Origin: an uncultured bacterium
GTDB lineage: Bacteria; Bacteroidota; Bacteroidia; Bacteroidales; Bacteroidaceae
Assembly: GCA_905215345.1 (NCBI GenBank)
Contig: CAJMPR010000001.1
Coordinates: 437,271-501,270, forward strand
Length of the DNA stretch: 64,000 bases
Direction of reading: 5' to 3'
A program made the translations under genes and the position numbers. How positions within the stretch are numbered: the first letter of the stretch is position 1; each line of letters starts with the position of its first letter. Below the pieces are notes generated by a model. It saw nothing but the letters and a program-made list of their open reading frames with translations. It was not told the origin of the DNA and ran no database searches. Shown piece after piece: positions 45,112 to 53,055 of this stretch.

Positions 45112-45142
45112 AAAAAAAGGAACACAATTGTGCTCCTTTTTA
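45112..45142 (-). terminator. Terminator after hisS
   Basis: AAAAAGGAACACAATTGTGCTCCTTTTT forms a stem with a short AATT centre, with U-rich flanks on both strands. It lies about 20 nt beyond the hisS stop. Confidence 0.8.
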
Positions 45143-45160
45143 AATGTATTTCAGTTTTTA

Positions 45161-46522
45161 TTAACTCAATTTGCTAATTAATTCCTGAGAAGTGACCAGC
45201 TTCTGCTCGCCAGTTTCCATATTTTTCAATGTAACCTTACCCTCATTCATTTCATTCTCTCCCACCAACGCTACAAATGGAATAGCCTTAGAATTAGCAT
45301 AACTCATTTGCTTCTTCATCTTACTATCATCGGGGAAAATCTCCGCACGAATGCCTGCAGCACGTACCTGAGCAAGGACATTCATGGAAAATGCCGCCTC
45401 CTTCCCTCCAAAATTGATAAACAAAAGCTGTGTACCGTTTACAGCTTCTTTAGGATAAAGTTCAAGCTGGTTCAGTACATCAAAAATACGGTCTGCACCG
45501 AAAGATATTCCTACACCTGAAACACCAGTCATACCAAACACGCCTGTCAAGTTATCATAACGACCACCACCAGTAATACTTCCAATTTGTACATCCAAAG
45601 CTTTTACTTCAAAAATAGCACCGGTATAATAGTTTAAGCCACGGGCAAGTGTCAAATCAAGCTCAATTTCATTCTTCAAACCGAGAGCAGAAAGAGTTTT
45701 CAATATGAATTCACTCTCTTCCACCCCTTTTATTCCGATTTCGCTACCTGCAAGCACTTGTTTTAAGGTAGTCAATTTATCTTCATTGCTACCATTCAAC
45801 AGAATAATAGGTTGCAATTTAGCAATGGCTTCATCACTAATTCCCTTTTCTTTCAATTCTGTATTGACATTGTCCAAACCTACTTTATCCAGTTTGTCAA
45901 TAGCCACCGTAATATCCACAATCTTATCCGCCTCACCGATAATCTCAGCAATACCGCTTAAAATTTTACGGTTGTTTATTTTGATACAAACACGAATATC
46001 GAAACGGGTAAACACTGTATCCACAATTTGCATCAACTCTACTTCGTTCAACAAGGAGTCACTACCTACAACGTCAGCATCACATTGATAAAACTCACGA
46101 TAACGCCCTTTTTGCGGACGGTCGGCACGCCAAACAGGTTGTATCTGATAACGTTTGAATGGAAAAATTATTTCATCACGATGCATCACTACGTAGCGCG
46201 CAAAAGGTACTGTAAGATCATAACGCAGTCCTTTCTCACAGAACTTACTGGCAAGTTTCACCGCATTACGACTTAACAACTCTTCATCAGTCAGTCCGGA
46301 AAAATAGTCACCTGAATTTTGTATTTTAAATAGTAACTTATCACCCTCTTCTCCGTATTTTCCCATCAGGGTAGAAAGCATTTCCATAGACGGAGTCTCT
46401 ATCTGCTGGAAGCCATAAAGGTGATATACATCTCGAATTGTATTGAATATATAGTTACGCTTCGCCATTTCTACAGGCGAGAAGTCACGGGTTCCTTTCG
46501 GAATACTGGGTTTTGCTGCCAT
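45161..46522 (-). CDS. hisS: Histidyl-tRNA synthetase
   Basis: A 453-residue class II aminoacyl-tRNA synthetase. The start PSIPKGTRDFSPVEMAKR, the class II motif region RYDLTVPFARYVVMH, the histidine motif ARGLNYYTGAIFEV and GGGRYDNLTG are all clear. A C-terminal anticodon-binding domain follows (about 355-453). Its -7 box is at 46554-46561. Confidence 0.96.
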   Translation of the reverse strand: MAAKPSIPKGTRDFSPVEMAKRNYIFNTIRDVYHLYGFQQIETPSMEMLSTLMGKYGEEGDKLLFKIQNSGDYFSGLTDEELLSRNAVKLASKFCEKGLRYDLTVPFARYVVMHRDEIIFPFKRYQIQPVWRADRPQKGRYREFYQCDADVVGSDSLLNEVELMQIVDTVFTRFDIRVCIKINNRKILSGIAEIIGEADKIVDITVAIDKLDKVGLDNVNTELKEKGISDEAIAKLQPIILLNGSNEDKLTTLKQVLAGSEIGIKGVEESEFILKTLSALGLKNEIELDLTLARGLNYYTGAIFEVKALDVQIGSITGGGRYDNLTGVFGMTGVSGVGISFGADRIFDVLNQLELYPKEAVNGTQLLFINFGGKEAAFSMNVLAQVRAAGIRAEIFPDDSKMKKQMSYANSKAIPFVALVGENEMNEGKVTLKNMETGEQKLVTSQELISKLS

Positions 46523-46553
46523 AATCGTTTCGATAACTTTAAAAATCGGTTGA

Positions 46554-46561
46554 CAAAGTTA
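46554..46561 (-). promoter_or_regulatory. -7 box of hisS
   Basis: TAACTTTG on the minus strand fits TAnnTTTG, 31 nt before the hisS ATG. Confidence 0.6.
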
Positions 46562-46609
46562 CAGCATTTTATTGAGGATGGAAAGAGAAAACAAAGGAAT
46601 TTGGAAAAC

Positions 46610-46697
46610 ACATGCTCTGTTTACCCCGAACAGAGCATATATTTAAGACAAACAGACCATCTATTTCAATCGAATAGATGGTCTGTTTTAGTCTTAT
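46610..46697. repeat. 22-bp-period array forming two strong hairpins
   Basis: Four units start at 46610, 46632, 46654 and 46676. All share A1, A3, T7, T9, TTT11-13 and C18. Two perfect hairpins arise: ATGCTCTGTT/AACAGAGCAT centred at 46625, and a 15-bp stem 46651-46665/46673-46687 centred at 46669, two periods apart. They probably also end transcription of the Zn protease gene. Confidence 0.8.
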
Positions 46698-46708
46698 AGA
46701 ACATTCAA

Positions 46709-47404
46709 TTAGTCTCTGCGTCCCAGGAATATCATAACATAGTAAATCAATGTAGCCAATGAACCAAGCGCAGCTACCACATAAGTATATGCAGCTGAAC
46801 GAAGTGCATCCTCTGCCTGAGCATGATTATACGAGTTAGTTATTCCTGAATTACTCAACCATACCAGTGCACGTTTACTTGCATTGATTTCTACCGGAAG
46901 CGTAATGAAACTAAACAGCGTTGTCATGGCAAACAAGATAATACCCGCCAACAACAATTGCGGAAATGTGTTAAGCAACAAGATACCACCGAGAAGCACC
47001 CATGTCATAATGTTAGATGCAAATGATACCACCGGAACCAATTTGCTACGCATTGTCAACGGAGCATATGCACGTGCATGCTGCACAGCGTGCCCGCATT
47101 CATGAGCCGCAACGGCAGCTGCCATTATACTGTTACCCTCATACACCCCTTCGCTTAAATTCACTGTCTTATTGGCAGGATTATAATGGTCAGTCAAGTG
47201 TCCCGGTGTATGCGTCACGGTAACATCATAAATACCGTTATCATGCAACATCTTTAACGCTACATCACGTCCCGTCATTCCATTACCGGTAGGGATCTTA
47301 GAGTATTTCTTAAATTTATTTTGCAGGTTCATCTGTACCAGCCAACTAACAAGGGCGATACCAATAAAGATAATCCATTGTATTCCTATCATTCCTGTAC
47401 CCAT
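46709..47404 (-). CDS. Membrane zinc metallopeptidase (YugP-like)
   Basis: A 231-residue membrane protein with the zinc-peptidase motif HECGH (101-105) in AAHECGHAVQHA and hydrophobic segments at the N-terminus (about 5-24) and in the second half. It belongs by pattern to the neutral zinc metallopeptidase family 2 (YugP). Substrate unknown. Single gene. Confidence 0.88.
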   Translation of the reverse strand: MGTGMIGIQWIIFIGIALVSWLVQMNLQNKFKKYSKIPTGNGMTGRDVALKMLHDNGIYDVTVTHTPGHLTDHYNPANKTVNLSEGVYEGNSIMAAAVAAHECGHAVQHARAYAPLTMRSKLVPVVSFASNIMTWVLLGGILLLNTFPQLLLAGIILFAMTTLFSFITLPVEINASKRALVWLSNSGITNSYNHAQAEDALRSAAYTYVVAALGSLATLIYYVMIFLGRRD

Positions 47405-47472
47405 ATTCTTATTTTTCTTTTTAGTGAATAATTATGTCGTTTCTAATTACATAACAAATTACTTGCCAAAAA

Positions 47473-47510
47473 TAAAGGGAAACTGTGAGCAATGCTACAG
47501 TTTCCCTTAT
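47473..47510 (-). terminator. Terminator after purA
   Basis: ATAAAGGGAAACTGT (47473-47487) pairs with ACAGTTTCCCTTAT (47497-47510) with one bulged base. On the minus strand it is followed by TTTTTGG. Confidence 0.85.
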
Positions 47511-47535
47511 CTTTTAGGAAGAATTAGCTAAAATA

Positions 47536-48807
47536 TCATTCCTCCGTATAGCGTTCAATAGTCTGCTCACGGTCAGGACCCACTGATACAATCTTTACAG
47601 GTACCCCAAGTTGCTCTTCCAAAAAGGACAAATAAGCATTAAATTCTTCAGGGAATTCGTCTTCGCTCTGCATTTTAGTCATGTCAGTTTCCCAACCGGG
47701 TAATTCTACGTAAACCGGTTCTACGCCTTCAGCAATATCAAATGGATAATAATCGATTTCTTCCCCATTCATTTTATAAGCTACACAAGCTTTGATTGTT
47801 TCGAAAGAGTCGAGTACATCACTCTTCATCATTATCAGTTTAGTAACACCGTCTATCATAATGGCATATTTTAATGCCACCAAATCAATCCAGCCACAAC
47901 GACGCTTACGTCCGGTTACCGAGCCGAACTCATGTCCCAATGTACAAATTTGGTCACCGGTCTTGTCAAACAATTCCGTAGGGAACGGACCTGCACCTAC
48001 ACGCGTACAATATGCTTTAAAAATACCATATACTTCACCTATCTTATTAGGAGCTATACCCAAGCCGGTACAAGCACCTGCACAAATTGTATTGGAAGAA
48101 GTAACAAACGGGTAGGAACCGAAATCCACATCGAGCATCGTTCCTTGTGCACCTTCACACAAAACAGACTTACCTTCTTTCAGCAAACCATTAATTTCGT
48201 GCTCACTGTCTACCAATTTAAACTGTTTCAAGTATTCAATACCTTCGAGCCATGTTTTTTCTAACTCCGCCAAATCATATTCATAATTCAGACTTTTCAA
48301 GATTTGTTCGTGACGAGCTTTAGCAGCAGCATACTTTTCATCAAAATCATACAAAATATCACCTACACGTACACCATTGCGACTTACTTTATCCGTATAA
48401 GTGGGACCAATGCCTTTACCGGTTGTTCCTACTTTCGCATCTCCTTTGGCAGCTTCATATGCAGCATCCAGAATACGGTGGGTAGGCAAAATGAGATGCG
48501 CCTTCTTAGAAATGTGCAAGCGCTCTTTCAAATTATGACCTGAAGCTTCCAATGCTTCTGCTTCGGCCTTGAAAAGTGCCGGATCAAGTACTACACCATT
48601 ACCGATGATGTTTACTTTGTCGCCTTGAAAAATTCCCGAAGGAATAGAACGAAGTACATACTTCTGACCTTCGAATTCCAATGTATGTCCGGCATTCGGT
48701 CCACCTTGGAAACGTGCCACTACATCGTATCTCGGAGTTAATACGTCAACGACTTTACCTTTACCTTCGTCGCCCCATTGCAATCCTAATAGAATGTCTA
48801 CTTTCAT
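47536..48807 (-). CDS. purA: Adenylosuccinate synthase
   Basis: A 423-residue PurA. The GTP-binding GLQWGDEGKGKVVD (8-21), the IMP-binding GPNAGHT, TTGKGIGPTYTDK and GSVTGRKRRCGW are all present. It converts IMP to adenylosuccinate in purine synthesis. Its start overlaps the stop of the fur-family gene by 4 nt, so the two are translationally coupled. Confidence 0.97.
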   Translation of the reverse strand: MKVDILLGLQWGDEGKGKVVDVLTPRYDVVARFQGGPNAGHTLEFEGQKYVLRSIPSGIFQGDKVNIIGNGVVLDPALFKAEAEALEASGHNLKERLHISKKAHLILPTHRILDAAYEAAKGDAKVGTTGKGIGPTYTDKVSRNGVRVGDILYDFDEKYAAAKARHEQILKSLNYEYDLAELEKTWLEGIEYLKQFKLVDSEHEINGLLKEGKSVLCEGAQGTMLDVDFGSYPFVTSSNTICAGACTGLGIAPNKIGEVYGIFKAYCTRVGAGPFPTELFDKTGDQICTLGHEFGSVTGRKRRCGWIDLVALKYAIMIDGVTKLIMMKSDVLDSFETIKACVAYKMNGEEIDYYPFDIAEGVEPVYVELPGWETDMTKMQSEDEFPEEFNAYLSFLEEQLGVPVKIVSVGPDREQTIERYTEE

Positions 48808-49292
48808 TTTTCTTTCTTATGGTTATTATTTTTCTTCTTTCGTTTATTCGCACGGTCACACTTACTACACAATCCATACATATATAATGAATAATGTGTC
48901 AAATTGAAACGGCCCAACTTTGAATTCTCAATAGCATGTTGTAATTCTTCATTCTGAAACTCAACGACTTTACCGCACTGCGTACAGATTTGATGGTGAT
49001 GGGTATCACGATTATAACATTTTTCGTATTGAGAAGAATTTCCAAACTGGTGTTTAATAACCAGATGGGCATTGATAAGTAGTATAATAGTATTATAGAG
49101 AGTCGCACGGCTGACGCGAAAATTCTCCTGATCGGCCATTTGCGAATATAAAGTATCAATGTCAAAATGCCCTTCAATAGAGTAAATAGTGTCGAGTATG
49201 GCGTAGCGTTCGGGAGTCTTGCGATGCCCGTTCGCATTGAGATATTCGGTGAATATCTGCCTAACCGTATCTTTCACATTCTGACTTTCCAT
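48804..49292 (-). CDS. Fur-family metalloregulator
   Basis: A 162-residue Fur/PerR-type repressor. A winged helix (about 20-85, RVSRATLYNTIILLINAHLV) is followed by the metal-binding DTHHHQICTQCGKVVEF. A second CxxC (CSKC) gives a structural zinc site. A Lys/Asn-rich tail ends the protein. Whether it senses iron or peroxide cannot be told. Coupled to purA by a 4-nt overlap. Confidence 0.88.
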   Translation of the reverse strand: MESQNVKDTVRQIFTEYLNANGHRKTPERYAILDTIYSIEGHFDIDTLYSQMADQENFRVSRATLYNTIILLINAHLVIKHQFGNSSQYEKCYNRDTHHHQICTQCGKVVEFQNEELQHAIENSKLGRFNLTHYSLYMYGLCSKCDRANKRKKKNNNHKKEK

Positions 49293-49368
49293 TTGACGGA
49301 GCAGTTTTTTACAGCCAACAAAGTTAAGCCTTTTTTGCGGAAAGCAAACGAGAATGGAAGAAAATAAT

Positions 49369-49469
49369 AGGTTAGGATAATAAAAAGTGGTAAGGTAATA
49401 ATATGATAGAGTGACATCACTTCACCACACTATCAAAATACACATTACCACCGTATAACCCTAACCTAC
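49369..49469. other. Nested three-helix intergenic hairpin
   Basis: Three nested stems are visible: TAGGTTAGG/CCTAACCTA (49369-49377 with 49461-49469), TGGTAA/TTACCA (49389-49394 with 49446-49451) and TGATAGaGTG/CACaCTATCA (49405-49414 with 49427-49436). It lies downstream of the AlkD-like gene and upstream of fur. It could be the terminator of the former or a structured RNA in the leader of the latter. Confidence 0.55.
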
Positions 49470-49476
49470 CGTTGTT

Positions 49477-50136
49477 TCAAATAATTTCCGCTTTCACTGC
49501 ATCATAGAGTAGACGTTCCGCTTCCTGGGGAGAATCCTCCATCACTTCCACCTTTCTGCATATCTTAAATGCATGTTCCTCACTATGCTGCATATAACGG
49601 CGAATAGCAGTCATAGCAGCATTACGCACATGATATGAACCGGATATGAAAGCTGTAATGGCTTGATCTATGAATTCATTTTCAGCACGTTCGTTCATAT
49701 CCCCCTTTGTCATCAACAAACGGGCGATAGTAAGAAAGCCGCAAACTTGTACATACTCTCTTTCGTCGGCAATCCAATGAAAGGACTTAGCTGGGGAGTA
49801 TAGAAGATATTGGAAAAGATTCATACAAGTAAGTTCCGCTATCTCGATATTCCGAATATCTTCTACCCAAATATCCGCAATTTCTGGTAGAAAGCTGTCT
49901 ATCGGCTGTAAAAGCCCTGCCATAATTTTACATTCGCGAATATCTTCTTTCCACAAAGCTTGCGCCAATGCATGCTCTTTCTCATAAGAGGCGGCAATGC
50001 TTTTAATACGGGGAAGCTCCACACCGAAATTCAATTTATAGACTAATCCCTTTTCACGCATGCTTTGAGACACAGCCCCATTCATAGAAAGACGAAGCTG
50101 TGTCTTAATATCTTTTATTTTTTCGTGTAGTTCCAT
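49477..50136 (-). CDS. AlkD-like HEAT-repeat protein (DNA alkylation repair family)
   Basis: A 219-residue all-helical protein. The pattern (IKSIAASYEKEHALAQALWKEDIRECKIMAGLLQP, then paired helices) resembles the HEAT-like repeats of AlkD-type DNA glycosylases. Known AlkD active-site Trp/Asp positions cannot be confirmed by eye, so enzymatic activity is uncertain. It starts 29 nt after the M49 peptidase stop. Confidence 0.75.
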   Translation of the reverse strand: MELHEKIKDIKTQLRLSMNGAVSQSMREKGLVYKLNFGVELPRIKSIAASYEKEHALAQALWKEDIRECKIMAGLLQPIDSFLPEIADIWVEDIRNIEIAELTCMNLFQYLLYSPAKSFHWIADEREYVQVCGFLTIARLLMTKGDMNERAENEFIDQAITAFISGSYHVRNAAMTAIRRYMQHSEEHAFKICRKVEVMEDSPQEAERLLYDAVKAEII

Positions 50137-50165
50137 ATGATAAAAATCTAATAAAATGTCTGTCG

Positions 50166-52211
50166 CTAATTGATGGATGGTAAAGTAGAATAATCCTTGC
50201 CATAACGCAACATTTGTTCGGGATAAGTTTCATCATAAGTCACTTTGATGTCGATAATCTTACCATCAGTATCTTTAACTTCTTGATACTTCGGATTGAT
50301 AAATCCTTTATATGGAGCCAGATTCAACTTCTTATAACGTCCCACTATCTCGGCATGAAGAATAGGATCTACTTTGACAGCATACGTTTCTACCAGTTCA
50401 TGAGCAGCCGCATAGTCTCCGGTAGATTTGATACGCTGTATTTCGGCAAGCAACTTACCAAACAATTCGCGCAACTTCTCATAATCATTTACCTTAACAT
50501 AGGTTTTTCCGTCTTTCTGTACCAATTCTACCACTTTATCAGCAGCACCCTTCTCAAATACCCAACGAGCAATTAGCTGACGGTTACGCATATGAGCTTC
50601 TTCTACATTGTTTCCAGGCTCAATACGAACTAATTGCGTCATCAATCCATTCATCAGATATGTATAATATTCGGCTTTATAAGCATCGCTATTGGGAGTC
50701 AAGCGCAATTCAACTAATTTCGGATCAGCCACATAATATAATCCGAATAAATCCGCACGGGCTTCCTCGATTGTAGAGCCATAAGCCTTCAATGCATCAG
50801 GATCAACGCCCGGAAGAAGTTTTCCCGAACCATGTCCCAAACATTCGTGTAAATCTGTATGTAAGTCACCGGTCAGGTCAGCATATTTATCAATCAGTTG
50901 CAATTCGGCATCGCTATAAACAAACTCTTCGTTAAAACCATTGCCATGTGCAGCCTTGTTATAGGCATCTGTAATATTACCGATCGTTACCGACTTCGAG
51001 CCATGATGACTGCGTATCCAGTTTGCATTAGGCAGATTGATTCCGATGGCAGTAGCCGGATACAGGTCGCCGGCGAGAATAGCCGCTGTAATAACCTTTG
51101 CTGAAACGCCTTTCACCGTTTCTTTCTTGAATTGTTTATCTACGGGTGAGTTATCTTCAAACCATTGTGCATTACCACTGATTAACTCCGTACGGCGGGT
51201 AGCATCCATATCTTTAAAGTTAACCAAAGATTCCCAGCTTGCTTTCATACCCAGCGGGTCACCATAGCTCTCTGTAAATCCATTAACAAAATCAATGTGA
51301 GAATTCAAATCTTTTACCCAAAGGATGGCATAATCATCAAATGTCTTCAGGTCTCCAGTTTCATAGAACTCAACCAACTTGGCAATCACAGCCTTCTGTT
51401 CGGGATTTTCAGTCACACCTTCCGCTTTTTTCAGCCAATAAATAATTTTATCAATAGCAGAACCATACAAACCGCCTGATTTCCATACCTTCTCCTGCAC
51501 TTGACCGTCTACTTTCACCAAACGACTGTTCAAACCATAGGAAACAGGTGTTTCATTCTTAGGATCCTTCATTGCATTATAAAAGTCCTCTGCTTCTTTT
51601 TGTGTAACTCCGTCATAATAGTTACATGCCGAAGTCAAAACCAAATCTTCACCTGCAGCTTGATTAACCCGCTTCGGCATGACTTCAGGGTCAAAAATAA
51701 CAGGAAATATCTCATCACAAAGCTGCTCTACCGTCTGTCCCTCAGCCAGTGGAAGAGTAGAGGCATCCACACTCAATAATGCTTGTTTAAAAAACTCGGG
51801 AGTAAAGCCGGGTACAAACTTTTCACTGCCATAATGATGATGTATTCCGTTTGAAAACCATACTCGTTTCAGATATACTTCCATTGCTTTGAAATCTGCT
51901 GTATTTTTATCACCTGCATATCCTGTATAAACGGTTTCCAGCATACGGCGAATCCGCAAGTTATATTTTCCATTCTGATCGAACAGAATATCACGCCCCT
52001 GCAAAGCTGCTTCCGTAAGATAATATACTAATTCTTTCTGTTTGAGAGACAAATCCTCAAAACCAGGGACGCGATAGCGTAATATCTGTAAATCTGCAAA
52101 TTGTTCCACTGTATAATCAAATTTTTCTGCCTCGGCAGTAGTTTTCGATGTTCCGCCACAAGCGGTCAACAAAGACAAGGCGGTCACCATAGAAATTAGT
52201 TGTTTTTTCAT
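50166..52211 (-). CDS. Dipeptidyl-peptidase III-type lipoprotein (M49)
   Basis: A 681-residue zinc peptidase. I chose the ATG at 52211 because it begins a lipoprotein signal (MKKQLISMVTALSLLTAC). The M49 zinc motif HExxGH reads HECLGH (455-460), and the second motif reads EEARAD (482-487). Related Bacteroides proteins are often labelled dihydrofolate reductase in databases, but nothing here resembles that enzyme. It should remove dipeptides from peptide N-termini in the periplasm. Confidence 0.9.
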   Translation of the reverse strand: MKKQLISMVTALSLLTACGGTSKTTAEAEKFDYTVEQFADLQILRYRVPGFEDLSLKQKELVYYLTEAALQGRDILFDQNGKYNLRIRRMLETVYTGYAGDKNTADFKAMEVYLKRVWFSNGIHHHYGSEKFVPGFTPEFFKQALLSVDASTLPLAEGQTVEQLCDEIFPVIFDPEVMPKRVNQAAGEDLVLTSACNYYDGVTQKEAEDFYNAMKDPKNETPVSYGLNSRLVKVDGQVQEKVWKSGGLYGSAIDKIIYWLKKAEGVTENPEQKAVIAKLVEFYETGDLKTFDDYAILWVKDLNSHIDFVNGFTESYGDPLGMKASWESLVNFKDMDATRRTELISGNAQWFEDNSPVDKQFKKETVKGVSAKVITAAILAGDLYPATAIGINLPNANWIRSHHGSKSVTIGNITDAYNKAAHGNGFNEEFVYSDAELQLIDKYADLTGDLHTDLHECLGHGSGKLLPGVDPDALKAYGSTIEEARADLFGLYYVADPKLVELRLTPNSDAYKAEYYTYLMNGLMTQLVRIEPGNNVEEAHMRNRQLIARWVFEKGAADKVVELVQKDGKTYVKVNDYEKLRELFGKLLAEIQRIKSTGDYAAAHELVETYAVKVDPILHAEIVGRYKKLNLAPYKGFINPKYQEVKDTDGKIIDIKVTYDETYPEQMLRYGKDYSTLPSIN

Positions 52212-52247
52212 GTGTCGGGATAAGAGATAGTTTAGCATTAAAAAGAT

Positions 52248-52291
52248 AAAAGGAAGTATTCTGAAGCTCTCGTTTCAAAATATTTCCTTTT
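52248..52291 (-). terminator. Terminator after the short AraC gene
   Basis: AAAAGGAAgTATT (52248-52260) pairs with AATAtTTCCTTTT (52279-52291). On the minus strand it is followed by ATCTTTTTAAT. It lies 20 nt beyond the stop. Confidence 0.7.
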
Positions 52292-52311
52292 AAAGATTCA
52301 GTCTCACTGTA

Positions 52312-52776
52312 TTATTTGCTTTTCAGTGCATGTTTTTTACGATATCCGTTAGGGGTTTCACCTACATTTTTATAAAAAGCCGCATAAAACGACTGGCGAT
52401 TGGCAAAACCAACCATTGTACTGATTTCTTCTACATTTTTGTCACCATATCTTTTGTCTGTCAATAAATGCAAAGCATCTTTCACTCTGTATTCATTTAA
52501 CAAACAAGAGTAATTCATACCAAAACGAGAGTTCACAACAGCTGACAAATAACGGGTGTTAGTTTGCAACTCTTTTGCCAAGTCTTTAGCTGAATAATTA
52601 GGATCTCTGTACTTCTTCTGCACAACGATGATATTCAATATCCTGTCATACAATTCATCTGCCAGTTCCGGACGAATCAGAGAACGATAGGCAGCCTTTT
52701 TTTCTTTCTTTTCGCGCAGGTTATATGGACGCTTCTTTGGAGCCCCCTCCTGTACTTTTTTTTCTAAATCACTCAT
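52312..52776 (-). CDS. Short AraC-family DNA-binding protein
   Basis: A 154-residue protein consisting of a Lys-rich N-terminal part (about 1-35) and an AraC double helix-turn-helix (about 50-150: YSAKDLAKELQTNTRYLSAVVNSRFGMNYSCLLNEYRVKDAL, then VGFANRQSFYAAFYKNVGETPNGYRKKH). There is no sensor domain. Target unknown. Confidence 0.85.
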   Translation of the reverse strand: MSDLEKKVQEGAPKKRPYNLREKKEKKAAYRSLIRPELADELYDRILNIIVVQKKYRDPNYSAKDLAKELQTNTRYLSAVVNSRFGMNYSCLLNEYRVKDALHLLTDKRYGDKNVEEISTMVGFANRQSFYAAFYKNVGETPNGYRKKHALKSK

Positions 52777-52996
52777 TGAATTAACTGGTTAGGGTTGTTT
52801 AAAAATAGAAATCCAAAGGAGTTTCCTTTAGACCATACAAAAGTCTGACATTTTTTTGTAATACGCAACTTTTGCCGTATAATTTTTTGATATATAAACA
52901 ACGAAAAAGCTTGAAAAGAAGCCTACTATACCAATTAATAAGATTATTTAACTTTATCACCATAAATCTTACATTTTACAACTAACCAATATTCTA

Positions 52997-53029
52997 TTTG
53001 CATTTTATACAATAATTAATGTACCTTTG
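52997..53029 (+). promoter_or_regulatory. Promoter of recQ
   Basis: TTTG (52997-53000) and TACCTTTG (53022-53029) with a 21-nt spacer fit the Bacteroides consensus. The -7 box lies 26 nt before the recQ ATG. Confidence 0.75.
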
Positions 53030-53055
53030 CTTCCTCAAAAAAAGTTATCACAATT

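Noticed and set aside
50166..52211. Dihydrofolate reductase label often given to this type of Bacteroides protein
   Set aside because: The HECLGH and EEARAD motifs show an M49 zinc peptidase, and no folate or NADPH site is seen.
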